Counted from the first letter of the stretch, positions 34,657-46,168 are shown. The stretch is 64,000 nt of DNA from Archegozetes longisetosus (GCA_018873245.2 JAEMBT020000004.1:496001-560000), one strand, 5' to 3'. The notes: generated from the letters alone by a model not told the origin. Made by a program: numbers and translations.

Positions 34657-36549
34657 ATCCAAGATGAAATTGCAATTAATCTAAGTAATTTAGAGTAAGG
34701 TTGAAGGTTTTATACTTTCAACTTTTTTACTATCTTGTTGACTGGGGTCGCAAATAGGTCTCTATATTGACGGCCATAGATTATACTTGTAATTACATCT
34801 ATATTTATGTTGTCAAGTTATGTCATAACAATATGTACTCAGGTGACCGACCATTTATTTAAATAATAAAGTATAGCATTGATAAAGATGTAGAAATTCA
34901 TTTTTCTTAAAGTGTTTAAAACTCATTCTCAAAGACAATAAAATAGACGGAAAATTATATGATGACTATATTAATTTGAAAATTATTTAAGCTAAACCAA
35001 ACTTCATTAGAACTAGTGCATCATTCTTTATCAACTAATTGAAAGCTTTAACAATATATGGATTATGACTTTGAGGTTGATAATCGACATTTGAGAATAA
35101 TCTGATTGTTCGTTTGACTTATTAATCTGATACTCGTATATTAAGATATACATCGAATGATCGCATTACTAGTTAGCGCTAAAATTAATTTAAACAAACT
35201 GACACTTCCCTATAAGTGAGCAAAATTATTTGATCACACTTATTAAGTTTAATTCATTTTATTACATATCTTACAAATTAGATTCATTAGCCAGGAATCA
35301 ACCTTTGGAAGAGATCAAAATCAATGGTTGAGCTTAAACTTCAAGATAAATGTGAAAAATATTGAAACCCAGCCAAAAATAAGACAATTGGTCATCTCAA
35401 ACTATTTTCACTCGATTTCTATCAATATGGTCGATATGAAGCTTATCGAAGGAATATTTTTGAAATTTGTTTAATTTCATGCAAATAATTGGATAGACTT
35501 CGAAATGGCTAATCCCTGTTTTGAATCCCCTAATAACTGATTGCCAGAATGATCCTATCTTCAACTTTTGGAATAAACCAGAAAAATCTTTAGAATTAAT
35601 ATTGAAAATTTAAGTAAACAAAAAAAGTGTTCAGCATTTTTGAAACCACTTTTTTCAAAGAGAAGTCTGAATGAAATTTTATAAAATGCCAAAGCATTGC
35701 CACAGGACTAATATATGATAATTTTTGATCACTCTGAGCCTTACACTTGAGACCAAAGCACCGAAAGTACTCACTAAGGCATATATACATACAGTGTGTC
35801 CTTTTATCTTCTAAACTGAGTTAAAGCAGTTAAAGCTTGAAATATTAAAATATTTGAATCAGGTGTCAAATAAATGACTCATCTATTCAAAATTTGATAC
35901 TTTGAAACAAACTTTTAATAATCAAATTGAATGTAATACAATTAGTGTTTAAAAATAGCAATTCAATACTTTATAACATATGTTGAAAATGTTATCTATT
36001 ACTTTCTAAACAAAGTTTAACTATTTTAATCATATTGTCTAAAACTTTTAATAGCTTTTCAGAAGTTATTTTCTTGGTTACAACAACAGTTAGCTAATAA
36101 TTTTTATAAAGACTATCTCTTTTATTGTTAAAGCATTTTCAAACAAAACTTCACGATTAAAGAACAATCTTGCGTTCGATCGTTTCATCTGATCGATGCA
36201 TAATATTAAAGAAAAATTGCATTCAATATATTCATTTAGAAGACCAAAAGATATACTGTATTATTAGTAGTTTTAGTAGCAGTACAAATAGCATACAACA
36301 CGATCACTAACTAAATTTACTGAATCTGAATTTTATTACATTTAGTGTATTTATTCTGATGAGAAGGTGAAATCTGCTAATAGAGACAGAAAAAGAGGTT
36401 TAGCCAATATGAAATTAGCCATTTCGAAGTTTACCTGAATAATTCAATGATATCGAAATCTTTGGCTGTTGAAGTTCCTTTTAGCTTCACTGTTGGTTAC
36501 GCTACTGATAAAATCTATAAAACTTTCAGACTTTTGGTTCGTAATTGTT
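34657..36549. other. Intergenic with one dispersed repeat copy
   Basis: AT-rich, with no supported gene. The segment at about 35975-36270 is homologous to 54565-54907 and partly to 55430-55690, so it belongs to a dispersed repeat family. A CAGTGTGTCC string near 35790, preceded by TA, resembles the possible left end of the mariner relic at 31928. Confidence 0.5.
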
Positions 36550-37604
36550 TTCTTTTGTTCTCTACTCCAAACTGAATTTCTTATACTTTTGACAATTGAT
36601 TAAAATGAATAGAATCAGGAAAAATGCAGAATAGCACAATAAAGAACACAAACAACTTCCAAAATCTCTCCAAATGAAATAACAGGATTTGAAGATCGAG
36701 ATTTGTTGTTATGCATTATAGAAGATATTGAATAAAACGTTGATAACATGCGAATACTGTATATCTTGTTTGAAGTTTGTATTATTCTACAAAATACATT
36801 AAACTTGAAAATACGATTATTCCAGTTACAAAATAAAGCAAAAATAGAGCGTGTCTCATAGCTATAGTTAAGAATAGGCTATAACTTCTGGATTTTAGTC
36901 GAGTTTCTCCTAAAACTTATGATTCTTAAGATTATGAGTACATGAAAGTCAACCAAATTGGCTCAGAAAAAGTTCGGAATAAATAACTTATTGAAGAATA
37001 CGATGCTATAATCATGATATCAACAATGTTTAGGATGTTTATGATAAATTTCAACCTTTTCAGGTAAGATATGAATCCGAGAACACATCCATTAGTGAAT
37101 CTTATAATACATACCAAATAACGATTCCAATTTTCCAGTTAGTCTTAAATAGATTGTGTTTTCATCTCATGACTGTATATAAAGCTATTGTTGATACAAA
37201 TAAAATTTTTATCATTATTGAAATAATTGCAAAAATCTCTGACAGGGCAGATGTTTTCGGGGTTTTAAAAGTACTGAAAATAAACTTGTGCATTCGATTT
37301 AGACATAAATTCTTCAGTTTCAGGTTTGAGTGGCTCGTAAACTGGACAGATACTTTGGAAACAATTTTTTGTTGTTTGCTAAACTCCAATAGACAGCAAT
37401 ATCAAAACTATCTTCATTGATGTCCCGGTGCTTCGATTGGTCAGTAATTAAAGGCAAATGTAATTTTCGAGACAAAATATCACATACAAAGATTATTATG
37501 TGTAATGTTCTCGTGCGATATTTTGTCTGATACGACAAAAAGTATTGCATTTTTAATAAATCAGAATTAATTTCTATTATTTGACATATTTTTTCGCTGT
37601 TCAT
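36550..37604 (-). pseudogene. Decayed voltage-gated potassium channel (Kv) copy
   Basis: Successive minus-strand fragments in different frames line up in order with a Kv channel. From 37604: a T1 remnant (ILSRKLHLPL, then KHRDINEDSFDI; compare YYRTGKLHYP...HRD). Then S1 at about 37162-37340 (CLNRMHKFIFSTF...SALSEIFAIISIM). S2-S3 at 36932-37117 (VCIIRFTNGCVLGFIS...LKFIINILNIVDIM; compare VCIAWFTGEYVLRF...LKFLRSPLNIIDL). S4-S5 at about 36785-36945 in another frame (VLIILRIISFRRNSTKIQKL, stop, then LLYFVTGIIVFSSLMYFVE). S6 remnant near 36600-36685 (FGEILEVVCVLYCAIL) and a SREQKK end. No TVGYGD selectivity filter is found between S5 and S6. Several stops and frame changes make it non-functional. 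Absence of introns between S1 and S6 suggests a processed copy. Confidence 0.72.
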
Positions 37605-38843
37605 ATAATTTATATGAAAAGTTGCATACGGTGTCTCAAAATTAAATCTTAAGACTGCACTAAAATAGGCATATGTTTCTGAGGATCAAAAATTTATAAA
37701 AATTTAAACTAGATAAGAAAAAATGAACGTGTCTTTAAAATCAAATTAGACATAAAATAGAACTTAAGCCTAAGTTAAGGCAACAGAAGACATGTCTTTT
37801 GAAAACAGTTAAAAATTGAAAGTTTTCATTATTGAACAATTTGCAAGACCTAACTGCAGCAAAAAGAATGACATCAAAAGAATTGCAGTCAGTTTATTCC
37901 AAACTTATTTAACGAGTTTTTAATTTTGAACACAAGAAAAGAGCCAACACTTGTTAGAAGAGCAATATCTCAATTTAAAAGTGAAACTTGCTTCAAACTT
38001 CATTTAAACTCCACATGATTCCTTCAACAGTAAGAATAGTTTGGCGACCGGCAGAGTCGAGGCGTTTACGCTCTTCTGTTAGTCGTTCGACCCGATAAAG
38101 CATTTATCAGTTGGAATCAAATGCAAACTTGTCAACTGAGACAAATCAGAGTGTACTAAATGTTCAGTAAATATCGCCATTTATACCAAAATTTCAGGTT
38201 TAATTAAGTTCCAGAACATATTATGTAGACCTAATGCACGTATAATTGAAAAAGTTTCTTTTTTTGGATAATCGGGTATTGTTTCTTATCAATTTATTGA
38301 CTAATAAACAAACACAGTCACGCCTTTGGAGATGAAATTACTCTTGAAATTGCCTCTATCTGTGATGAATCAAACTTGATAAACAATCCAGAGCTTTAAA
38401 CCAATAACTCGCTACATTTCTGTTGGATGTGATCTTAACCTTGAACCAGCTGCTGGATAGCATATGTAATTTGTTTATACAACACTAATTCTTCCTGCGT
38501 TATAAGTAATAATTAGACTATTTAACATTCTATATACACGGCCATACCTTTTACGTAATACTCTCCATCTCATCGGGCTAAAATCGGGAGTTTCTGCCTT
38601 AAATCTGATTCTTAAAAAGTGTACATTCATTATAATATATTTCCGATGCATTTAACTATTCAGTTATTATAAATGAATGAATGCTCAATACTTTAAGTGT
38701 TTATGGACTTAAACGCAAACGATTTGAAGAAAAATTTTCAGAGTTGTAAAGCCTATTTATTGATTGAATACAAAATATTGTTGGTCATGTTTAAAAGTTA
38801 GATCTGAATGTAAGTGTATTTATCTGGAACTATAAATCAAGCA
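37605..38843. other. Intergenic, one GC-richer fragment
   Basis: About 1.2 kb, mostly AT-rich. A block at about 38030-38105 is richer in G+C; its minus-strand translation (ERLTEERKRLDSAGRQ) looks protein-like for about 25 codons and then stops, so it may be a fragment of an old coding exon. No gene is supported. Confidence 0.4.
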
Positions 38844-39743
38844 ATGGATTCATTTCCTGAACTGAAAGACTTTTATTTAAATTCATATAAAAGTGATATA
38901 ACAATAGTGATAAACGGTTTAGAAATTGCTGCGCATAAGTTCGTATTACTAACAAATAGCAAAGTTTTCGATACTATGTTTAGTGCGAACTTCATGGAAA
39001 GCACCGAAAATAAAATCGAAATAAGAGACGCATCAATGGAAGCGTTTAAGCAAATGTTATACTTCTTCTATAGCGGCAAATTTGTTTTGAACGATAAAAA
39101 CGACTATTTAACGGCTATTGGAATCTATAAACTGTCGCACAGGTTTCAAGTGAAGCGTTTATTACCTATTATTGAAGAGACTATTATTGAAATGATCAAT
39201 AGAGTTTCAGATAGACAGCAAAACTTGGGTTATCCCAAAGAATTGATTGAAGAGTGGGCCAAATATAAAACAAACAATAATTACGCAAAAATCATGAGAT
39301 TTTTCAGATTTAATTCTAAAATCATTAATCTTGTTGACGATATTGGTTTGATATACGAGTTCGCGCTCTTGTACGAGTTGAAAGATTTAATTGATAAATG
39401 TTTGAATAATTTTCTAGAAAAGTATTCGTTTTTCATTATCGCTAAACATTCATTTATTTGCGGTTCTTTTGATGCTATCGAAGCTATACTGAAGTCTATG
39501 AAATTATCACAAACTATGGTTATTAACGCTCTGAAAATTATTCGTGACTATAATCCTAACTCTGATTTGAAACAATTTGAAAAGTTTATTGCTTTTGCAA
39601 ATTGTTCAGTTGATGACATCAGAGCTTTGAGGAGTATCAAACTATTCAGTGATGATTTATTATTCGAAGTGATCGCTTTTAGATGTGAGAAGTTTATTAA
39701 TAAAACTAAAATATTGAATCGCATTTTAGATAGCAAAAGATAA
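38844..39743 (+). CDS. Intronless BTB/POZ-BACK protein 2
   Basis: A single-exon ORF of 299 residues from ATG 38844; the frame is open ten codons further upstream but without ATG. The BTB fold spans about residues 5-110: DITIVINGLEIAAHKFVLLT, then FSANFMESTENKIEIRDASM, then MLYFFYSGKFVL. A BACK-like region follows (EFALLYELKDLIDKC). It shares the start MDSFPEL, the block NPNSDLKQFEKFI and the C-terminal FSDDLLFEV with the gene at 20818-21669, so the two are paralogues 18 kb apart in the same orientation. The likely role is that of a Cullin-3 adaptor or another BTB-BACK protein without Kelch repeats. Confidence 0.88.
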   Translation: MDSFPELKDFYLNSYKSDITIVINGLEIAAHKFVLLTNSKVFDTMFSANFMESTENKIEIRDASMEAFKQMLYFFYSGKFVLNDKNDYLTAIGIYKLSHRFQVKRLLPIIEETIIEMINRVSDRQQNLGYPKELIEEWAKYKTNNNYAKIMRFFRFNSKIINLVDDIGLIYEFALLYELKDLIDKCLNNFLEKYSFFIIAKHSFICGSFDAIEAILKSMKLSQTMVINALKIIRDYNPNSDLKQFEKFIAFANCSVDDIRALRSIKLFSDDLLFEVIAFRCEKFINKTKILNRILDSKR

Positions 39744-40473
39744 GCTATCTGTTTGTTGGCAACAATTATTGAATTCCTGGCCAATAGAAAATGATTAAAA
39801 ATGTCGTCTACTTTAATTTAGCTTAACTGGTGCAAATAATACTAAAATATAACTAACTAAAGAGCATAAGACACTGCTGTATAGTAGAGAGCGATTTACA
39901 GCATGCGCTTAATTATTCGGTCCAATCAATTTAAATTCAAAAATACTAGAAATAGCTTAATCCCAAATATCGCCAATAGCAGGTGCGTATGAACAGCAGT
40001 TACATGTTTTATAGTGTCAAGTGGACTGTCATTCATTGCCCGAAGTAGTGCTGACTATAGATGTTGATCAATTTTTATAGCTATTTCCCTTGTGTCAGTT
40101 TGAAAATTTGTAATTTTCACACTTCTATTGGATTCGACGAGACCCAATTCCTAATTTTCGATCCGAATAGACATCACGATAATAGCTATTATTATTTTAG
40201 AAGGATTGAAAACGAACCATAGTTGTTGTCAAGCCTTTTAAGAGCTGATCGAATGTATTGTTTCCCATAGTACAGGTACTATAATCTAATGCTGATAAAT
40301 GAAGTGCTTTTCACTAAATACTTGATAAAGGACTTATAAAATAAGCTTTAATCTAAAGGTGAATCCTCATAAAAATTTCTAAGGAATTTGAACATAAACA
40401 ACTATATTAGTGAGTCACTCAAATTAAACAATAGATTCAATAAGTAAAACATACGTGACAAGTAACTGATTCA
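39744..40473. other. Intergenic upstream of hexosaminidase 1
   Basis: About 730 bp, AT-rich, with no protein-like frame. Contains the BTB2 3' end and should contain the hexosaminidase promoter. Confidence 0.4.
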
Positions 40474-42259
40474 ATGATCCTCAAACTTTTATTTACAAAC
40501 CTATTATTGTTGTTGGCGGAATCCAAGCCTACGGAATTCTACGCAGACAATGGGGTAAAAACTGATGAATATCAAGAATTTCATGAAAAAGTTTTAATTA
40601 AATATTAACTCAATTAAGGGAGCAGCAAATAGTGCCGAAGTCGGAGTATGGCCTTACCCACAGTCAATGACAATTAGTCCTAACTATCTCTCGATCGACT
40701 CAACAAAATTCTCAATCGTCTCTAAAACAACTGAAAAATGTGAGCTTCTAGACAAAGCTATTGCCAGAACTGAAGAAATAGCTTTCCTTCAGGACTGTTC
40801 AAAAACTGGAACTCGAGGAAAACGACCGAACATCAAAACACGAGAAACTTTCACAGACAGTAATCACAAGGGACAATTAAGTAATATAACCGTTCAAATT
40901 GATAAATGCGATCAATTGCCGCACATGAATATGAACGAAACCTATACGATTAACATTAATGCAACTGGAGCACTAATCCATTCGCAAACTATTTGGGGAG
41001 CAATCAGGGGCTTGGAAACATTTTCTCAACTTGTTAAACACGTTGGAGTTAATCAGTTCACGATCAATGAATTATCGATAATTGATTTTCCGCGTTTTTC
41101 ACACAGAGGGCTATTAGTGGACACATCACGACATTACATTCCAGTCGAGGTTTTGTATCATAATTTGGATGCAATGGCTTATAATAAGCTAAATGTGTTT
41201 CACTGGCATATTGTTGACGACCAATCCTTTCCATATGTAAGTCAACGCTTTCCTGATTTGAGTTCAAAGGGCTCTTTTAATCCGGAAACACATGTCTACA
41301 CACCGACTGATGTCAAAAATATAATAGAGTACGCAAGAGAACGAGGTATCCGCGTAGTCGTAGAATTTGATTCTCCTGGACATACTCAGTCATGGGGTAG
41401 AGGACAGCCCGGAATACTTACTGAATGTTACTCTGGAGGAAAGCCTAATGGACGACACGGTCCTATGGATCCATCTAAAGAAGCTCTCTATACATTCGTG
41501 AAGGAACTTTTACTGAAGTGACTCAAACATTTCCAGATCAATATTTCCATTTGGGTGGAGATGAAGTTGACTTTGGGTGTTGGGAATCAAATCCAAATAT
41601 CAAAAAGTTTATGACTGACAATCATATTACGACATATGCGAAACTTGAAAGCTATTATATGCAAAAAGCTTTGGATATCGTGAAAAGCCTGAATAGGAGT
41701 TATATTGTCTGGGAAGAAGTCTTTAATGATGGCGTTCAGATAAAACCTGATACTGTTGTTCATGTATGGAAAGGTTCGTGGGGTAATGAAAAGGAAAAGT
41801 ATTGGAGATCAGAGTTGCATAATGTAACCCTAAAAGGATTCAATGCTCTGTTATCTTCATGTTGGTATTTAGATTTGATTAGTTATGGACCTGATTGGGA
41901 AAAGTATTACAATTGTGAACCACATAGTTTTAATGGAACTGAGGCTCAACATAAGCTGGTATTGGGTGGAGAGGCAGCCATTTGGTCAGAATATGTGGAC
42001 GGAGCTAACCTTATTAGTAGAGTCTGGTTCGTAACATATGATCCTTTTATCATATACTCATTTTAATTTAATTTGTTTCTATTGATTTAGGCCTCGAGCC
42101 ATATCAGTGGCTGAACGACTTTGGAGTCCACAAACATTGAATGATTACCATAAAGCAATCGGCAGATTTAATATTCAGCATTGTCTTATGCAACAACGAG
42201 GTCTTAGAGTTGAACCAAATAATGGTCCAGGCTTTTGTAGGTGTGATTACGCGCTTTAA
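40474..42259 (+). CDS. Beta-hexosaminidase 1 (GH20), one-base frameshift
   Basis: Three exons: 40474..40554, 40619..42026, 42091..42259. Adding one base in the TTTT run at 41508-41511 gives an uninterrupted 552-residue GH20 protein (human HEXA 529); as written, the frame stops at TGA 41519-41521 just before the active site. The family releases terminal GlcNAc/GalNAc from glycoconjugates and chitin oligomers, in lysosomes or secreted. Exon 1 encodes a signal peptide ([17 protein letters not shown]). Landmarks: [41 protein letters not shown], the catalytic Asp-Glu in [29 protein letters not shown] and, in the last exon, AERLWS. The paralogue at 57667-59619 reads DLFTEISQTFPDQY where this copy breaks, which locates the missing base. 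Either a sequence error or a recent pseudogene; all other positions look intact. Confidence 0.92.
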
Positions 42260-42440
42260 ATGGATTAAATTAATAGAAAGTCTTTAATTAAGAATATTTG
42301 AATTAAATTTATAAAAAATAATCATAAAACTGAACTTGCTTTATTTTGTCGAGCGCTTAATCGAAAATATTAATAAACACATCAGCCAATACTAACAACT
42401 TACTCAAATAAAAACTATATTCAATGTGACAATTCTTGAT

Positions 42441-43262
42441 TTAAAGGAGGTGTAAATGAAGGGGTTGCAGGATTTAAATCTAGTATAACTCAGTAGGTTT
42501 TGAAGAAAATTCTTTAAATTTGTTACATAAAGTAAATCAATTATCCTTCTATTGATTTTATTACTGAAAGATTTTGAAACGCCAAAAATAACTATTTTAT
42601 AATTAATTTTTCAACCCTCACGATAAACTGTTTTGTGCCAGTATTTTCAAAATAAATTCGGAAATTTTTTATATTTAAAATTGAACAATTTTGATAATTT
42701 TGATATCATAAATAGAGTAACTGATGTACTTTTGAAAAGTATTTATATTATATTAAAATTGAGTTGCCTTGCAAAAATATTAATACCTTTAAAATTAACC
42801 ATTTTTCATTGAACAATAATAAATTTTCAACACAACACTGATATTGATAAAATATATCATCAAATTCTCTTCATTTAAAATCAAAAAAAGTTTTTGAATG
42901 AAAAAGCAGTTTATTATATATAAAAACTCACTAACCTATCGTAAAACTTTTACATTATTTAAATGTGGAATAATGTCTTATTTTTACATTTGAACTAAAA
43001 TTTTTCAAATATCTATAATAATAAACTTTTTACAAAGCAATATTTGATTATAAAAATGAAGTTTTGCACAATTCAATTCAAGTATACTTTTCGTAAAAAT
43101 TAATTTATTAAAAAGTTGTAATAGATATTATTATAATACTTTATTTATATAAAGGGTATATAACACTTTATAACATATTAAAATATTATGTTTCTTACTT
43201 CACTAGTTTTTCAGAAATTTAATCTTAAAGTTGTGCAACCCGTCTATTTACACCTCCTTTAA
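42441..43262. mobile_element. 814-bp non-autonomous element with TTAA flanks
   Basis: The unit 42445-43258 begins AGGAGGTGTAAAT and ends with the complement ATTTACACCTCCT; similarity of the ends extends over about 27 bp through GGGTTGCA. TTAA lies on each side, which could be a TTAA target duplication (piggyBac-like) or part of slightly longer inverted repeats. The interior is very AT-rich with no coding frame. It fills most of the space between the convergent hexosaminidase 1 and LPMO genes, and the LPMO stop codon is only 19 bp from its flank, so the LPMO transcript must end inside it. Confidence 0.75.
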
Positions 43263-43281
43263 GTTAAACCAATTCTATTTT

Positions 43282-44002
43282 TCAACTGATACTTATGTCA
43301 GCGCAGTTCCGAAATTTTTCTCCTGAAAAACATCGAATTTACTCATGAAAAATGCTATTTACAGAGTAACCATCAAAAAGTGACTGAGTCAAACCTGTAT
43401 TTTTGGCATTCCAATGCCATCGAAGCACACAGTGATTACAATAGACGTTTATAGGTAATCCTAGCTCTACGTCGAAGTCTTGAGAACCTGCTCTTGGAAT
43501 ATCATATTTGAATGTATGATTTCCTCCATAAACTTGTAACGGGTTACTTTTGAAACAGTCTTCTGTCACACTATTGCCATTTGTGCAAAGTTTGAAATAG
43601 AAATCTCCCAAATGGTTGGCTGTGATCCTCAGTTTAACAACAATTTTTTGTCCACTTCTGTAATTCGCAACAATCGTATTCGTAGCATATCTACCGCCGG
43701 CTTCATTCATAGGTAAACCACATGGAGTACACCATCTATCCATCAAATTGGATAACTTGAAAATTTTGCTAATTTTTAAACTTTAAAAGTTTGAAACTTA
43801 TTATGAATAAGAGTTGAAACCTGCGACAAATTTGTGACATATCATCGTAGTTGATTGGTGTTTTGAACCCCACTCTCCAGGCAGACCCTCTTCCAGGAGG
43901 ACTTATTAAGTATCCGTGACTATCAGATAAATCAGTGCAAATAGAAATCACAAATAGCTTTAGAAATAGATATGATTCCATACGTATTTTCGATTTATTC
44001 AT
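43282..44002 (-). CDS. AA15-type lytic polysaccharide monooxygenase
   Basis: Three exons: 44002..43821, 43768..43395, 43322..43282; phases close to 198 residues. AA15 enzymes are copper-dependent monooxygenases that cut chitin and/or cellulose oxidatively, secreted in arthropods. A signal peptide (start MNKSKIR or, more typical, the Met at residue 8) would be cleaved before HGYLISPPGRGSAWR, exposing the mature N-terminal histidine that with the later His of LRITANHLGDFYFKLC makes the copper brace. Other family marks: WCTPCGLPMNEAGGRYATN, the CNHCVLRWHWN block, and the C-terminal NCADIS. The usual CGG near residue 60 reads ICR/S around a 52-bp intron, so that junction is the least certain part. 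It lacks extra carbohydrate-binding modules. Confidence 0.88.
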
Positions 44003-44133
44003 AAATAAGTTTTAAAACTATTGGATGCAATTGATTAATTCATTTCTAGTATATTAACTTTTAAATTAAATTCAAAATAATGATTGACTTATAGGTCGAG
44101 AACAATAACTTAAAATATGAGAACTTCTTGATT

Positions 44134-44340
44134 ATGCAGGTTTTGATAATTTTATTCGCAGTAATAATGCATATATTTTTAATCACTTACTTTTATATGA
44201 TTATAATCAATAAGAATTTCCTCAATTGTCTTCCCTCTAATGATGTGATGATCGACTTTTTGGTATTTATCTTCGATCGTGACCCAAATTATTGTGATAT
44301 TTATGACTATTTAATGATGGATTTAATAAGCTATTGTTAA
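44134..44340 (+). CDS. Tiny hydrophobic ORF, doubtful
   Basis: ATG 44134 to TAA 44340 gives 68 residues: a long N-terminal hydrophobic run (LIILFAVIMHIFLITYF) followed by a short segment with three cysteines and several Asp/Tyr. It could be a small secreted or membrane peptide, but neither conservation nor a family is apparent and it may be a chance ORF in AT-rich DNA. Confidence 0.15.
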   Translation: MQVLIILFAVIMHIFLITYFYMIIINKNFLNCLPSNDVMIDFLVFIFDRDPNYCDIYDYLMMDLISYC

Positions 44341-44418
44341 ATGGTGTGATTATTTCTTAGCTATGGTTAACTTGTATTGAAATTAATTTTAAAAAGCCGC
44401 TTCTAATGCCAAGAACCA

Positions 44419-44480
44419 CAGTTAGCCTCTCTAACTTAAAAAGGGGTTAACTACAGCTTTAAGTTGGAGAGGTTTAACTG
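44419..44480. repeat. 62-bp hairpin repeat, pogo-like ends
   Basis: A short inverted repeat: CAGTTAGCCTCTCTAACTT on the left is matched by the complement of CAGTTAAACCTCTCCAACTT on the right, followed by TA. The ends resemble pogo/Tigger-type termini. It lies about 230 bp beyond the stop codon of the chemoreceptor gene. Confidence 0.6.
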
Positions 44481-44710
44481 TATTAGCACGTTATTGACAA
44501 TGAACCATTCCTCGCTTTTCATCTAACTCTAACTGTGTATCACTTATGTCCAATTTTTTTCTTGACAATTTGAGATCTTCATTTTTTGTAATCAAATTTT
44601 TCAGGCTTTGAATAAATTGGATTTCAACATCTTTTAAATTAGTTGAACGAACCATCAGAAGACTCAAACTTTTATAATGTATTATTGAGTAATTTGTTAT
44701 TAGATAATAT

Positions 44711-46168
44711 TTAATCAAAGATTGATATTTGAACGTATTTGAGGAAAAGCGCCAATATAATCATATTCATCTGTATTAACAAAAGTAAGTTAAACCTCGT
44801 GACGAGAAGTAGTGATTAACAAATACCTACTTCATAGAATCGCTTATAATCGATTACAAAAATTTTCCAGCAATAAAACCCAATTCCTTTCTTCGCCATA
44901 CACTCAACGAAAGACAATAGCTTTAATTTAATTTGAGGAACGGATCAAACTTTGATAGAAACTGACATGACTTTGAGACATACCTTTATTCTGGTGCAAA
45001 TATCAGTCCGTTTATTGTTACAATATAAGAAGCGACCCAAAAGTTTATAAAATTGATCAGTCTCACAGACAATGGCAGCAGCAGAATTAGCGTAAAACAT
45101 AAAAATGCTGATGCATTTAAGCATAATATAGATTCGCATAATTCTTATAATTACGTTCATTTGACCGAAAAATAGCTGAAACATAACTGTTATGATAATA
45201 GTTAGAAAAGTAGCCCAAACCCAAAACAGATATGTTGACCAATAACTACGATTAAAGTCAACTATCTCATAATTAATTGCGTTTGTAGTTGCAATCAAGT
45301 GATTGATAAGCTGCTTGTTTTTTCTTCTGGAACTACTGAAAAGTTTCCAATCGATTCTAAGTTTCAACTTGTTCTTCAATAGTTTGATTTTCAATCTTAC
45401 ATAATAGCAAACAAAGTAGAAATAAACCAATTGCCATACGTGAAAGTTTGTTGAATAGTGAGCGCTTAGGGTTAACATAAGGCTCCACGGAATTCCGAAC
45501 AGAATTGTTTGTTGAAGAGTACAGTTAAGAGCAAAGGGCAAAAAGCATTCAGTGAATACCGCGACTGGCATCGAAACATTGAGAGACAACTCTGTCATCA
45601 GAAATATAGATTTAGCTCTTTTGAGCATTTTCTTGATCTCCAACTCTTTTGTAATGCCTATACTTTGCGGCGAAACAGATCCAGACATCATCTGAAAAGG
45701 TCTGAACCATAAGCGACTCGAATCTGTGTAAAAGCTCCAAAAGTGCAGTACTTGTGAAATAAGAGCAAGACTGACGTAAAGCAAATAGGCTATATTCCAA
45801 TGAATTCTTAGTTTGAGAAAATGCGCAAAATCCCCAATATATATAAATATATCCGGATTATAATCCTTTTCTCTCAAATTAAGTGATACAATACAGCGAA
45901 TGAATAGGATTAAATTGACAATTAGTATAAGAAAAGGATTGTGAAACAAATTTCTTGGTTTTGTTGAGTCGAATGCATAATGAGATAAACCGATCCTGTA
46001 TAAATGACTGCTCGCATCGGTTAATACTGATGATTTCCGTAGAACAGATGTTGGATCGAAGTTATTACTTTGTCTACGTTTTTGAAGTTCAGGTTTTGAG
46101 ATACTTTCACTTCCGAACAATTTTACAGATGTGAATAATTCGGACCTTGTTTCTTTCTTACAATTCAT
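44711..46168 (-). CDS. Gustatory-receptor-like seven-TM chemoreceptor
   Basis: Three exons: 46168..44984, 44920..44831, 44770..44711, with introns of 63 and 60 bp; phases close to 444 residues. The protein has a polar N-terminus (about 70 residues) then about seven hydrophobic segments, for example NLFHNPFLILIVNLILFIRC, IAYLLYVSLALISQV and STYLFWVWATFLTIIITVMF. The exon pattern is typical of arthropod gustatory receptors: one long exon followed by two very short ones coding the last loop (GIGFYCWKIFVIDY) and TM7 (IILALFLKYVQISIF). The canonical insect TYhhhhhQF ending is only loosely kept (FLKYVQISIF). Likely function is contact chemosensation, with ligand unknown. The large exon alone would stop after SIKV at 44945; I prefer splicing because the short exons complete the expected topology. 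Confidence 0.82.

Noticed and set aside
36480..36580. TVGYATD on the plus strand, resembling a potassium-channel filter, beside the Kv relic
   Set aside because: It is on the opposite strand to the channel fragments, lacks the flanking pore helix and the final GD, and its frame contains no other channel features; most likely coincidence.
37154..37420. 88-codon plus-strand ORF
   Set aside because: It is the antisense shadow of the Kv pseudogene S1 region, whose minus-strand translation shows the recognisable channel sequence.
44491..44718. Minus-strand ORF directly beyond the chemoreceptor
   Set aside because: It overlaps the last coding exon in another frame, contains a charged non-membrane sequence, and the short exon ending at 44711 gives the expected last TM segment instead.
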